From an uncultured Sulfitobacter sp. (lineage in GTDB: Bacteria; Pseudomonadota; Alphaproteobacteria; Rhodobacterales; Rhodobacteraceae), in NCBI RefSeq assembly GCF_947499945.1, contig NZ_CANMQD010000004.1, forward strand, positions 248,001 to 312,000: a stretch of 64,000 nucleotides of DNA, written 5' to 3'. How positions within the stretch are numbered: the stretch's first letter is position 1; every line of letters begins with the position of its first letter. Positions 27,499 to 36,400 of the stretch are shown piece after piece. The notes under the pieces were generated by a model, which worked only from the letters and a program-made list of their open reading frames with translations, ran no database searches and had not been told where the DNA came from. The translations under genes and the position numbers were made by a program.

Positions 27499-28767
27499 TC
27501 AGGCTCCGAACATGTCCTTGGTGATCCCTGTGTACCACCCTTCGGATTCCTCATAGGTCGCCTTGCGCAATTCCGCCGTCTCGCCTGTGGCAGAAATAAA
27601 GCCATCTACTTTAGCGATCTTTTCATCCGTAGCCTCATAGGTCGCACCAACTTTGACACCGTCGTTGGTGTCGATGAGCGACCAGCAAGTGTTGGAGAAC
27701 TTGGCAGGAAAAACCCGTGACCCCGTCAATGCCCCCCGCACAGCATTGGCGCAAACCTTGGCTTGGCTGTTGGCAGAATAGCCGGATTTTGGCATGTCGC
27801 CCTGCTGTGCCGCATCACCCAGCACATAAATGTCTGGATCTGCCTTGGTAGACATATCGGCTGCATTCACAGGGGCCCAGTTACCATCGGTGACACCCGC
27901 CAACTCCGCGATGCGGCCTGCTTTCATGGCCGGAATAACGTTGCAAACGTCAACATTAGTTACTTCGCCGTCGATGGTGACTGTCATCGCATCAGGATCG
28001 ACGGAGACATTACCCCCGCCAAAGTCCTCACCGATCCAGTCAATCATGCCCTCATAATGGTTCGCCCAGCCTTCTTGGAACAGGCTCTGCTTGGAAAATT
28101 TTGCTTTTGGGTCGGCAACGATAATCTTGGCTGTCGGGTTATTCGCCTTGAGGAAGTGCGCCACCATCGACACCCGCTCATATGGGCCAGGAGGGCAGCG
28201 GTAGGGATTTGGCGGTGCGACCATCGCAAATGTTCCGCCCTCGGGCATCGCCATCAGTTGCGCCTTGAGCAGCTCGGTCTGGCTGCCCCCCTTGTAGGCG
28301 TGCGGCATCGCGTTTTGCGCCATGAGGTTCCAGCCCTCAACAGCGCCGTCCACAAAATCAATACCGGGTGACAGGATCAGCTTGTCATAAGGGACAGAAC
28401 CGCCCCCCGCCAACGCGACGGTCTTTGCATCACGGTCCACTCCTGTAACCCAATCGTGCACCACATTCACGCCACCTGCTGCAATCCCGCCATAGGAATG
28501 GCCCAGATCGTCCATCTCTTTGAAACCACCCAAATAGAGGTTCGAGAAGAAGCAGGTGTAGTACTGGCGCGAAGGTTCAATCAGCGTAACAGCGACTTCA
28601 CCCTTGCTGTCCTTGGCGATATAACGCGCAGCCGTGGCACCTCCTGCCCCGCCGCCGACAACCACCACGTGAGGCTTACCGTGACCTGCCGCGAATACGG
28701 TCGGCGCGGCAATCGTCGCTGCGACCGCAGCGCCCGTGCCCAGAAAAATACGTCTGTTCAATGTCAT
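27499..28767 (-). CDS. soxF: SoxF, flavoprotein of flavocytochrome c sulfide dehydrogenase type
   Basis: A 422-residue periplasmic flavoprotein with a twin-arginine signal (LNRRIFLGTGAAVAATIAAP). The FAD dinucleotide fold is HVVVVGGGAGGATAARYIA at about residues 33-51. The Cys in YYTCFFSN matches the covalent flavin site of the family, and the Cys in YRCPPGPYER and SNTCWSL correspond to the redox-active disulfide. SoxF with SoxE resembles sulfide dehydrogenase and stimulates the Sox system in Paracoccus. It follows soxE by 28 bases. Confidence 0.94.
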   Translation of the reverse strand: MTLNRRIFLGTGAAVAATIAAPTVFAAGHGKPHVVVVGGGAGGATAARYIAKDSKGEVAVTLIEPSRQYYTCFFSNLYLGGFKEMDDLGHSYGGIAAGGVNVVHDWVTGVDRDAKTVALAGGGSVPYDKLILSPGIDFVDGAVEGWNLMAQNAMPHAYKGGSQTELLKAQLMAMPEGGTFAMVAPPNPYRCPPGPYERVSMVAHFLKANNPTAKIIVADPKAKFSKQSLFQEGWANHYEGMIDWIGEDFGGGNVSVDPDAMTVTIDGEVTNVDVCNVIPAMKAGRIAELAGVTDGNWAPVNAADMSTKADPDIYVLGDAAQQGDMPKSGYSANSQAKVCANAVRGALTGSRVFPAKFSNTCWSLIDTNDGVKVGATYEATDEKIAKVDGFISATGETAELRKATYEESEGWYTGITKDMFGA

Positions 28768-28795
28768 AATAGTCTCCTCCCAGAGTGCGGCCCCG

Positions 28796-29500
28796 TTATT
28801 CGAGGTCCTTAAAATACGCGGCTAGAGCTGCGATTTCTTCGTCGTTCAGGCGTCCCGCCATCATTTGCATCACAGGATGGGGGCGTAATTTGCGTTTATA
28901 GGCGTGCATGGCCACTACAAAATCTTCTGTAGGCCAGTTGCTTATGCCCGGAATGCCGTCATTTGCACCGCTGGCTTGATGGCAGGTCTGACATTCACTG
29001 GCCAGATATTCACCATATTCAGGATCCCCCTCAAGCGCGAGGATTGCAGGATCAAGATCATGATCGGTGCCAGTGGCCGTCGGCTCCGCCTCGGGAATAT
29101 TGGCAGGATCATCCGAGAAACGGCGCAGGTAAGCCAGTAAATCAGCACGTTCTTGCGGGTCTTTGATGCCGCGAAAACTCATGCGGGTTTTGGACACCAG
29201 TGCACGCGGATTCTCGACATAGGCATCCAGCGTCTCGACTGTCCAGATGAGGCCATCATCCCCCATGCGGATCATATTCTTGGAGTATTGCATATCAGGC
29301 ATCGCACCTGCTGTGCGGCCAAAGAGACCGTTGAGCTGAGGCCCGATCCGGTTGATCGCCCCTTGTCCCACCTCATGACAGGAAGCGCATTTCCGAAAGA
29401 TCTTTTCGCCTTTGTCGGGATCTCCCAATCCGCTGGCAAAGGCACCCCCAGCCACAAAAACTGCGGCAAGGGAAACTTTTATGAGCGATTTCAAACGCAC
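28796..29500 (-). CDS. soxE: SoxE, dihaem cytochrome c
   Basis: A 234-residue exported cytochrome with signal peptide residues 1-22. There are two haem-binding sites: CASCH at about residues 38-42 with a class I fold (GRTAGAMPDMQYSKNM and the Met in KTRMSFRG), and CQTCH near 170 with later Met candidates (HPVMQMMAGRL). In Paracoccus SoxE partners SoxF. It is only 4 bases downstream of soxD, in the middle of the sox operon. Confidence 0.92.
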   Translation of the reverse strand: MRLKSLIKVSLAAVFVAGGAFASGLGDPDKGEKIFRKCASCHEVGQGAINRIGPQLNGLFGRTAGAMPDMQYSKNMIRMGDDGLIWTVETLDAYVENPRALVSKTRMSFRGIKDPQERADLLAYLRRFSDDPANIPEAEPTATGTDHDLDPAILALEGDPEYGEYLASECQTCHQASGANDGIPGISNWPTEDFVVAMHAYKRKLRPHPVMQMMAGRLNDEEIAALAAYFKDLE

Positions 29501-29504
29501 AAGC

Positions 29505-30572
29505 TTAATTACCGAAGGACTTGAGATACTCGATCACTGCCAACTGATCCTCTTCCTTCTTGAGACCTGCAAAGGACATCTTGGTGCCCTTCATATAAGC
29601 CTTCGGCTTTTCCAGAAACGCGGCCAGTTCGGCCTCAGACCAGACAAGACCACCCTCGGCCATCTCCATCAGCGCCTTTGAGTACTTGAAACCGTCCACC
29701 GCACCTGCGTCAGCCCCCACAACAGCGTTCAGGATCGGACCAACACGGTTTTTGGCACCTTCGCCTACTTGGTGGCAGGATTTGCACTTGCGAAAGACTT
29801 TCTCGCCCTCAGCGGCCAGTGCCTCATCAAAAGCGGCAGTAACAACTACAGGCTCTGCAGCACCTTCTTCCGCAGCAGGCTCGGCTTGCGCGACCACAAC
29901 TTCTTGTACTGGTTCAGCCGCAGCTTCCTCCTCGCCTTCTTCCTGAGGTGTCACATCCAGAACCATCGCCCGCATCGTTACCTTCACGGGCTCGGGCTTG
30001 CAGTTTTCCATGCACGGCTCACCGCTCCAGATCGCATATTCCGCCTCGGCACGGTCATCAACGATAAAGCCGTCCGCGTTGGGCATCTCCACATCAAAGA
30101 ATGTCTCTTTGGACAGAACAAAATCATCTTCGATCAGATCGTTGGAATAAAGAATGTAGGCAACAATTGCATAGGTCTCATCATCGGTGAGCGTGCCTGC
30201 GTTGCCGTAGGGCATAGACCGTTTGATATAATCGTAGGCCGTGGAGAGGTAAGGCCAATATGATCCGACTGTTTTCAGCGGATCATCGTGGTCCAGCGTA
30301 TCTGCACCACCCGCAAGTTTGGGCCAGTTATCAATACCTTCGGCAAAGTCACCATGGCATGCTGCACATTTCGTGGCAAAGATTTCCTCACCGACGATAG
30401 CGTCGCCTGACCCTTCGGGCAGACCTGTACCATCGGCACTTATCTCGCCGTTCCATGCGGCAACTTCTTCGGGCAATGCCGCACGACCAAGGCCCATCTT
30501 TTCGGCTAGAACAGGTGTTGCGGACAGGGACAGAGCCGCCAGAATGGCGGTGGATTTAAGAAACTTCGACAT
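29505..30572 (-). CDS. soxD: SoxD, dihaem cytochrome subunit of sulfane dehydrogenase SoxCD
   Basis: A 355-residue exported cytochrome that accepts electrons from SoxC when the sulfane sulfur on SoxY is oxidised. Signal peptide residues 1-24. The first domain has CAACH near residue 70 and a GSYWPYLSTAYDYIKRSMP segment. An acidic Glu/Ala/Pro linker spans about 210-245. The second domain has CKSCH near 263 with a Met ligand in TKMSFAG. The ATG at 30572 (GTGAGG upstream) lies inside the end of soxC, giving a 17-base overlap and coupling. Confidence 0.94.
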   Translation of the reverse strand: MSKFLKSTAILAALSLSATPVLAEKMGLGRAALPEEVAAWNGEISADGTGLPEGSGDAIVGEEIFATKCAACHGDFAEGIDNWPKLAGGADTLDHDDPLKTVGSYWPYLSTAYDYIKRSMPYGNAGTLTDDETYAIVAYILYSNDLIEDDFVLSKETFFDVEMPNADGFIVDDRAEAEYAIWSGEPCMENCKPEPVKVTMRAMVLDVTPQEEGEEEAAAEPVQEVVVAQAEPAAEEGAAEPVVVTAAFDEALAAEGEKVFRKCKSCHQVGEGAKNRVGPILNAVVGADAGAVDGFKYSKALMEMAEGGLVWSEAELAAFLEKPKAYMKGTKMSFAGLKKEEDQLAVIEYLKSFGN

Positions 30573-31824
30573 TTTCAGCCTCACCGTTGCTGCGCACCAA
30601 CCATGTCTGGATGCAGTTGTTATGATAGATTGAGTTCAGGCCGCGTACTTCGCGCAACTGCGTTTTGGTCGGCTGAACATAGCCCGTCTCGTCCATGGCG
30701 CGGCTTTGCAGCATCATCTCCGAGCCGTCCCACTCGGTGTCGAGATAGAACCGCGTGAGCGCTTTGCTCTCGCCTTCCTTGGCCAGACGCGCTGTCTCCC
30801 ATGTCATGCCACCATCTTTGGAGACGTCAACGCGGGTGATCGCACCGTTGCCCGACCATGCCAGACCGCTGATCACAAGCGGGCCTGTGCCGTGGGTGAT
30901 GGGCGATTGCGGGCTGGGGCTTGTCACAACGGATTTCGCATCCATCGTCCATGTCCACTTACGGCTGGTCCCATCCTCAAGTGTGTCGGTATATTTGCTG
31001 GTTTCTTCACGGCTCTCTACAGGGCCATCCATAACCTCGATGCGGCGGATCCATTTGACCCACATGTTCCCTTCCCAACCAGGCACAACAAGGCGCACAG
31101 GATAGCCATGCTCCTTGCGCAGCGCTTCGCCGTTGGCTTTGAACGCGATCAGGCAATCATCCAGCGCCTTTTCCATCGGGATAGAGCGTCCATTGGAGGA
31201 AGCATCAGCGCCCTCGACAAAGACCCACTTGTCCTTGAGATCACCAGCCGTGTCCAAACCTGCCTCTTCAAGCAGTGTACGAAGCGGTACGCCCGTATAT
31301 TCCATGTTGTGGATCATGCCGTGCGTGAACTGTGCACCGTTAAGCTGCGCACCCGCCCACTCCATGCCGGTATTGGCCGCACATTCACAGAAGTACACGT
31401 GGTTCTCGCGCGGAAAGCGCTCGAGATCAGCGTAGGTAAATACCAGAGGGGTGTCCACCAAGCCATTGATCATCAACCGATAATCGCTCTTCTTCAATTC
31501 AATCGCGCCAGAGTGGTGACGCTCGAACGCGCAACCCTGTGGCGTGATAGTCCCGTCCAGCGCATGGATCGGGGTAAAGTTAATCGAACTCACGGTATCC
31601 GCCGTTAGCCATTCCACGTTACGGCGTACAACATCATCCTCGAATTTGATGGGCAGGCCATAGGGTGTCTCGTCCACACCATCACCAAAAGCTTGGGCCC
31701 ATTCCTGAACTTCGGTGATCAGCGGATCAGGCGTTTGGGCATTCGCGGTACCAGCCATTGTGGCTGCCGCACCAGCTGCGACGCTGCTAGTCAAAAACTG
31801 TCGACGTGACGGTTTATTCGTCAT
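30556..31824 (-). CDS. soxC: SoxC, molybdopterin subunit of sulfane dehydrogenase
   Basis: A 422-residue Mo-cofactor protein of the sulfite oxidase family. The signal is twin-arginine (SRRQFLTSSVAAGAAATMAG). The Mo-ligating Cys148 lies in FCECAANTGMEW, and a dimerisation domain (ITHGTGPLVISGLAWSGNGAI) follows after about residue 300. With SoxD it removes six electrons from the SoxY-bound sulfane, so this organism should oxidise thiosulfate fully to sulfate rather than deposit sulfur. AAGGAGAG precedes the ATG. Confidence 0.95.
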   Translation of the reverse strand: MTNKPSRRQFLTSSVAAGAAATMAGTANAQTPDPLITEVQEWAQAFGDGVDETPYGLPIKFEDDVVRRNVEWLTADTVSSINFTPIHALDGTITPQGCAFERHHSGAIELKKSDYRLMINGLVDTPLVFTYADLERFPRENHVYFCECAANTGMEWAGAQLNGAQFTHGMIHNMEYTGVPLRTLLEEAGLDTAGDLKDKWVFVEGADASSNGRSIPMEKALDDCLIAFKANGEALRKEHGYPVRLVVPGWEGNMWVKWIRRIEVMDGPVESREETSKYTDTLEDGTSRKWTWTMDAKSVVTSPSPQSPITHGTGPLVISGLAWSGNGAITRVDVSKDGGMTWETARLAKEGESKALTRFYLDTEWDGSEMMLQSRAMDETGYVQPTKTQLREVRGLNSIYHNNCIQTWLVRSNGEAENVEVS

Positions 31825-31862
31825 GGCTCTCTCCTTCGGATTGGAAGCTTACAGTCTGGGCC

Positions 31863-32300
31863 TCAGGGCCGGATGTAAGCGTAGTCATTCTCTTGCAATT
31901 CGATCAAGCGCACGACGCCTGATGGCACCACCGTCGCCTCATCCAGCAATGTGATGTCTTTGCCGGCTTTCTTACTCATATTCCGCAGGGTGTTCCCGCA
32001 CGCAGCGAAAGAGAGGTTGTCCATCTCAAGCGACATCGTTGAAATGCGATCTGCAACCGGGCTTTTGCCTGCAACGAACATGTTGAGGCCCGGCCCATAG
32101 GCGACCAATTCAACAATAACGGTATCGCCCTGTGCCTCATAATGGCTGGTAACGTTCGCGACATTGTTAAGCGCCATGTTCATCACCTGCGGATCATTCT
32201 CGTCGACGTGAATTGCGACACGGTGCGTGACCCCCTCGGCAAATGCGCTGGTTGCCAAAATTGCACCGAATAGGGCTGCGGATAGGATGGTCTTCATCAT
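31863..32300 (-). CDS. Exported DsrE-like protein between soxB and soxC
   Basis: A 145-residue protein with signal peptide residues 1-21 and a DsrE/F-like fold after it (HRVAIHVDENDPQVMNMALNNVANV, VELVAYGPGLNMFV, FAACGNTLRNM). The single Cys in the mature part lies at the position where DsrE/TusD proteins carry sulfur (AACGNT). A periplasmic sulfur-carrier or thiol-binding role is suggested by family and place, not shown. The first ATG has AGGAG 5 bases before it. It is not part of the Paracoccus soxBC arrangement. Confidence 0.85.
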   Translation of the reverse strand: MMKTILSAALFGAILATSAFAEGVTHRVAIHVDENDPQVMNMALNNVANVTSHYEAQGDTVIVELVAYGPGLNMFVAGKSPVADRISTMSLEMDNLSFAACGNTLRNMSKKAGKDITLLDEATVVPSGVVRLIELQENDYAYIRP

Positions 32301-32323
32301 GATCTCTCCTTTGAGCGGCTGAC

Positions 32324-34027
32324 TTAAATGCCGACGACTTTTACACTGTTGTTCGGATCAAGAGAGATTGTCCCCTGTTTGGCGATATGCGCCTCGACCA
32401 CGTCCCAGATCGCAGGGCCTTCGGTGCCCTCGTTGACCGATGCCCAGCCCGCGATTTGATAAGTCTTTGTAGGGTCAATCGCCTCGCCGGTCTTGAGCAA
32501 TGTCATTTCGGTAATGCGGTCACCCTGCGGCTTGGTCACGTCGATGCGGTAGCCAAGGCCACCAACGCGCACCATATCGCCACCTTGCTGGTAATAGGGA
32601 TCAGGATTGAAGAGGTTGTCGGCCACGTCTTCCAGCACCACATGAAGGAATTCACCTGTCATCTCAGTGCGGTAGGCCTCGCCGTAACTCATAGAGGTCA
32701 CGTTCCAGATATCCTCGCGGGTGATGTCCTGACCAGGCAGGATCGACGGCCCCCAACGCACACCAGGCGATAGCGCAATATCGGCCTCCCGCTCGGAAAT
32801 TAACGCGTCACAGATAAGATCATCCCATGTCCCGTTAAAGTTACCTCGGCGGTAAAGCATCTGGTCGTCTGCTGTTCGGCCAATTACTTCGCTCAATACG
32901 TCAGCGTATGGTTCCCGCTGTGCATCAATCACTTTAGTCACTTCAGCATCTGGCGTAATTACGTCCGAAAAGATTGGGATCAGCTTGTGACGGAAGCCCA
33001 TCATCCGGCCATCGCGCACATCCAGATCAACACGGCTCACGAATTTGCCGTTAGAACCAGAGGCCACGATGATCGTCTCACCCACCAGTACAGGTTCGGG
33101 CAGCGCGTCATGGGTGTGGCCAGACAGGATCACATCAATCCCTGTAACCTTGCCCGCCATCTGCTTGTCCACGTCAAAACCGTTGTGGCTCAGGCAGACA
33201 ACAAGCTCGGCGCCTTGGGAGCGTACATCATCAACCATGGCCTGCATGTTCTCGTCGCGGATACCGAAGGAGTATTCGGGGAACATCCAGCCAGGATTGG
33301 CGATGGGCATGTAGGGGAAAGCTTGTCCTATGACAGCGATCTTCACGCCGCCGCGCTCAAAGAATTTATAGGGCGGAAACAATTCGGCAGGCTCGTCCCA
33401 CTCCGCGTCAAAGATGTTCTGGCCAAGGGCGGCAAACGGCAGCCCCTCGACAATCTCGTTCACGCGATCAGATCCCAGCGTGAATTCCCAGTGGAAGGTC
33501 ATCGCATCAGGCTTGAGCGCATTCATCACGTTGACCATGTCCTGACCCTGCGTGTGATAGCAGGTGTAGCTGCCGTGCCATGTATCGCCCCCGTCCAGAA
33601 GCAGTGCATCGGGCCGGTCCGCACGGATCGAATTGATCACTGTGGAAACACGGTCAAGTCCACCCACACGGCCATAGCTCTGCGCCAGTGCGCTAAAGTC
33701 ATCATGGGTGAGCGCGTAAGCAGAGGGGCTACCATCATCGATGCCGTAAAGTTTACGGAAATCAGCGCCCGTAACATGGGGCACAGCACCCTTGTTGCCA
33801 CCTACCCCGATGTTGACCGACGGCTCCCGAAAATAGATCGGCTTGAGCTGTGCATGGATGTCCGTGATGTGGATGAGCGAGACATTTCCGAAAGTATCAA
33901 ACTCCAGCAGTTTGTCCTGTGTCATCAACTGCTGGGCCGCCAGACGGGACCAGTTCCCGAAACCCGAAGAGCCATAAAGCGCGGCAGCAGCCATGCTGGT
34001 CTGCATAAAATCACGGCGGGAAATCAT
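32324..34027 (-). CDS. soxB: SoxB, thiosulfohydrolase
   Basis: A 567-residue dimanganese hydrolase of the 5'-nucleotidase family that frees sulfate from the SoxY-bound sulfur chain. The N-terminus (ISRRDFMQTSMAAAALYG) is a twin-arginine signal. Metal-site motifs are HITDIHAQL near residue 53, LLDGGDTWHGS, HWEFTLG, LSHNGFDVD and LSGHTHDALPE. The C-terminal nucleotidase domain carries VRWGPSILPGQDIT. TAGGAG precedes the ATG. It is separated from soxA by a terminator hairpin. Confidence 0.96.
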   Translation of the reverse strand: MISRRDFMQTSMAAAALYGSSGFGNWSRLAAQQLMTQDKLLEFDTFGNVSLIHITDIHAQLKPIYFREPSVNIGVGGNKGAVPHVTGADFRKLYGIDDGSPSAYALTHDDFSALAQSYGRVGGLDRVSTVINSIRADRPDALLLDGGDTWHGSYTCYHTQGQDMVNVMNALKPDAMTFHWEFTLGSDRVNEIVEGLPFAALGQNIFDAEWDEPAELFPPYKFFERGGVKIAVIGQAFPYMPIANPGWMFPEYSFGIRDENMQAMVDDVRSQGAELVVCLSHNGFDVDKQMAGKVTGIDVILSGHTHDALPEPVLVGETIIVASGSNGKFVSRVDLDVRDGRMMGFRHKLIPIFSDVITPDAEVTKVIDAQREPYADVLSEVIGRTADDQMLYRRGNFNGTWDDLICDALISEREADIALSPGVRWGPSILPGQDITREDIWNVTSMSYGEAYRTEMTGEFLHVVLEDVADNLFNPDPYYQQGGDMVRVGGLGYRIDVTKPQGDRITEMTLLKTGEAIDPTKTYQIAGWASVNEGTEGPAIWDVVEAHIAKQGTISLDPNNSVKVVGI

Positions 34028-34075
34028 CTCGGAACTCCTAGATAGGCATACATATGCGTATTATTGAATTAGTAC

Positions 34076-34115
34076 AAAAAGAGAAAACCCCGCGCCGATT
34101 GCTCGGGCGGGGCCT
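34076..34115 (-). terminator. Terminator/attenuator between soxA and soxB
   Basis: On the minus strand, 10 bases past the soxA stop, CCCCGC pairs with GCGGGG, extended by CCGA/TCGG around a GCAA loop, then TTTTCTCTTTTT. It sits inside the sox operon on the coding strand, so it should reduce readthrough into soxB and later genes. Confidence 0.85.
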
Positions 34116-34123
34116 CAGTTTTC

Positions 34124-34969
34124 TTAGTTGCGGATGGACGGACCTTCGACGCTCAGGCCGTTGCCGCGTGATGCGACGTAGAGCTCCAGAGCAACAAACT
34201 CTTCGCTGCCAGGGCTGTAGGTTTCGGCGCGTGTGTCACGGATACAGCCTTTGAAACGGGAGTGTGATCCGTTCAGCTTGGTATTCTTCAAGCGATAGAC
34301 TGGAAAACCGTTGATCTGGCCTTGGCTCAGATGATCCGCACGGATCATCATACCATAACTGTCCTCGTGGCAGTTGGCACAAGACAGCTCAAGCTGACCT
34401 GTACGGGTATAATACAGCTCTTTACCCTTCTCCCACATGGACTGTGCAGGGCCATCGATGGCGACATTTACAGGCATGCCGCGCGAGACGGACGCGAGTG
34501 CTGCTTCCATGTTGATCGCTGTGCCGCTGTCATATTTCCATGCGTCGGCACCCATACGCTCTGTGCGGCAGGCGTTGACCTGCATTTGTAACGTGCGCAC
34601 TTCGCCAGCTTCGGCGTTCCACTTGGGATATGTGGCTTTGACGCCCGCCATGCTGTCCATATCATTGTGGCACGAGGAGCATGACTTGCCCTCGGAACCG
34701 TCAACAGCAGCCCATGAATCCTGCCCCTGCTCAACAAAGATCATGCCGGGGTTGTCGAAGTCGTCCATTTGCATGGCCCGCGTCTCTTCGCCGCGAAACA
34801 GCCAGCCAGACATTACTTCGTCCAGCGTTTCCGAGACGTGCGCAGGCGCCGCTGTGCGAACCACCATCTCTGTCTCTTCGTTCAAAACCAGTTTATCATC
34901 TACCGGATCAGCAAATGCACCAGTGGTTGAGATCAGTCCCGCCAGTATGGCGCCTGTCAATATCCGCAT
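34124..34969 (-). CDS. soxA: SoxA, dihaem c-type cytochrome
   Basis: A 281-residue exported cytochrome that with SoxX joins thiosulfate oxidatively to the SoxY Cys. Signal peptide residues 1-20. There are two haem sites, CSSCH near residue 99 and CANCH near 200, so it is the dihaem form known from Rhodovulum and Paracoccus. The conserved Cys in FKGCIRDTRAE is the haem ligand that carries a persulfide. The ATG at 34969 has GGGAGG before it; a longer in-frame start at 35092 would run back into soxZ. Confidence 0.95.
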   Translation of the reverse strand: MRILTGAILAGLISTTGAFADPVDDKLVLNEETEMVVRTAAPAHVSETLDEVMSGWLFRGEETRAMQMDDFDNPGMIFVEQGQDSWAAVDGSEGKSCSSCHNDMDSMAGVKATYPKWNAEAGEVRTLQMQVNACRTERMGADAWKYDSGTAINMEAALASVSRGMPVNVAIDGPAQSMWEKGKELYYTRTGQLELSCANCHEDSYGMMIRADHLSQGQINGFPVYRLKNTKLNGSHSRFKGCIRDTRAETYSPGSEEFVALELYVASRGNGLSVEGPSIRN

Positions 34970-34994
34970 GTTTTCCCTCCCAAGAATGTCGCGT

Positions 34995-35324
34995 TTAGCC
35001 GATTGCGATTGCTTTTGTCTCTTCATAGACTGAGCCGTCGTCGTCGTACCATGTGAATTTGAACTCACCTGCTTCGGGGACCATCGCTTCAAACTCGAAG
35101 TACGGGTTTGTGGAAATCGCAGGCTCCATTGTTACATCAATTACGCTCTCGCCGTTGAATTCACACGTGAAGCGGTTGATGATCGAACGCGGGATGGCAT
35201 TGCCATCGCTGTCTTTACGCTGACCAGATTCCATTTTGTGGCTGATCAATGTCTTGAGCGTGACGCTCTCACCAGCAGCTGCTTTTTTCGGTACTTTGAC
35301 GCGAGGTTTTACACCAGATGCCAT
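34995..35324 (-). CDS. soxZ: SoxZ, sulfur carrier complex subunit
   Basis: A 109-residue immunoglobulin-like protein that dimerises with SoxY and presents its Cys to the Sox enzymes. PRVKVPKKAAAGESVTLKTLISHKMESGQRKD is the conserved N-terminal region, and NRFTCEFNGE and FKFTWYDDDGS follow. There is no signal peptide: SoxZ travels with the SoxY twin-arginine-exported partner. AAGGAG lies upstream of the ATG. It is 20 bases after soxY. Confidence 0.95.
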   Translation of the reverse strand: MASGVKPRVKVPKKAAAGESVTLKTLISHKMESGQRKDSDGNAIPRSIINRFTCEFNGESVIDVTMEPAISTNPYFEFEAMVPEAGEFKFTWYDDDGSVYEETKAIAIG

Positions 35325-35344
35325 AATAATTCTCCTTGAATGCC

Positions 35345-35761
35345 TTAGCCGCCGCAGCCGCCGATTGTTACTTTGACAGTGCTGGACGCCTGAACGAATG
35401 ATCCGTCCTCCAGCTTAGCGACAGCGACAACGTCCTGCGTACCGGCAAGGCGAATACGCGTGGAAGCAGCGCGTGAGCCTGCCAGTTTGCCAAATTTGAA
35501 TGTCGCGACACCCGGCGTTGGGTTGCCCGTTGCAAGAACCATAATCTCAACCGCCGTGTCCGATGACACTTCGATTGGAACAGTATTCCCGTTCTCGGCA
35601 ATCTCGGGTGCGGTCAGGCTGATATCGCCTGCGCCCACTTCTGCGCCGCCTGTGAAGGCTGCGATTGCGTCCTCTGCAGCCGCAGACACGCGAATTGGAA
35701 GGCCTGCGATAAGCAGCGCACCTGCCCCCATCGCAATGGCGTTACGTCTTGTCAGTTCCAT
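35345..35761 (-). CDS. soxY: SoxY, thiosulfate-carrying protein
   Basis: A 138-residue periplasmic carrier. The N-terminus MELTRRNAIAMGAGALLIAG is a twin-arginine signal, and the C-terminus ends GGCGG, whose Cys carries the sulfur intermediates through the whole cycle. The core is an immunoglobulin-like domain. GGAGGAGATC precedes the ATG. It lies between soxX and soxZ in the standard order. Confidence 0.96.
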   Translation of the reverse strand: MELTRRNAIAMGAGALLIAGLPIRVSAAAEDAIAAFTGGAEVGAGDISLTAPEIAENGNTVPIEVSSDTAVEIMVLATGNPTPGVATFKFGKLAGSRAASTRIRLAGTQDVVAVAKLEDGSFVQASSTVKVTIGGCGG

Positions 35762-35806
35762 AGTGATCTCCTCCGTTCCCTAAAGGTGTTCGCCTTAAAG
35801 GGTCTG

Positions 35807-36280
35807 CTATTCCTTGAGTGTGGCAAGGTATGCCACGACATCTTCAATCTGCTGGGCGCTCAGAAGCGGTCCAAATGTCTCATCCGGCGCTTTGCCTGTG
35901 TAGGCGTTGCCGGGGCGGGTAAACCCTTCGGTCTTGTAGAACGATGGCATCATGCTGTCCTCGAACATGATCTTGGCGTTCGCGACGATACCGCGCAATT
36001 CTGCTTCGGACCAGCGGTCGCCGGCACCATCAAGCATGGGACCAATCTCGCCCTGAAACGGCACATCGGCCAAATCAGTTACTTGGTGACATGCAACACA
36101 GTTCCCTTGCCCTTTGTCGCCAACGATTACACGGCCATTAGCCGGATCGCCTGCAACACCGGACAACGACTTCTCCACTGCGCCATCGGTATAGCTGACT
36201 GCTGTTGGTTCAATTTCTTCAGCATATGCGGCTGAGGCCGCAAACCCTGCTACGATGACTGTTATGACGGAAATTCTCAT
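35807..36280 (-). CDS. soxX: SoxX, monohaem cytochrome c
   Basis: A 157-residue exported cytochrome, the electron-accepting partner of SoxA. Signal peptide residues 1-20. There is one haem site, CVACH near residue 61, and a Met ligand in SMMPSFYKTEGFTRPG. The ATG at 36280 has GGGAGGA upstream, better than the TTG four codons before. It is the first gene of the soxXYZA transcription unit, with a palindrome-bearing promoter region in front. Confidence 0.94.
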   Translation of the reverse strand: MRISVITVIVAGFAASAAYAEEIEPTAVSYTDGAVEKSLSGVAGDPANGRVIVGDKGQGNCVACHQVTDLADVPFQGEIGPMLDGAGDRWSEAELRGIVANAKIMFEDSMMPSFYKTEGFTRPGNAYTGKAPDETFGPLLSAQQIEDVVAYLATLKE

Positions 36281-36343
36281 GCGTCCTCCCAAACACTACA
36301 TTTTGTATACCGTAGCGCACAATTTCCCGATCGTGCAACAATC

Positions 36344-36363
36344 AAATTCAACTAATTGAATTT
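36344..36363. promoter_or_regulatory. Candidate SoxR operator in the soxW-soxX interval
   Basis: A perfect inverted repeat, AAATTCAA-CTAA-TTGAATTT, lies 64 bases before the soxX start in an A/T-rich stretch. It is nested within a looser ATCAAAT...ATTTGAT repeat (36341-36374). SoxR of Pseudaminobacter is known to bind the soxS-V and soxW-X intervals. Confidence 0.6.
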
Positions 36364-36400
36364 TAATATTTGATACGGCGCTAAACTGCCTTATTTTGCG

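Noticed and set aside
30706..31608. 300-codon plus-strand frame opposite soxC
   Set aside because: Antisense to soxC with no ribosome site and no family features.
32987..34045. 352-codon plus-strand frame opposite soxB
   Set aside because: Complement of a well supported soxB; His-rich shadow composition and no recognisable motif.
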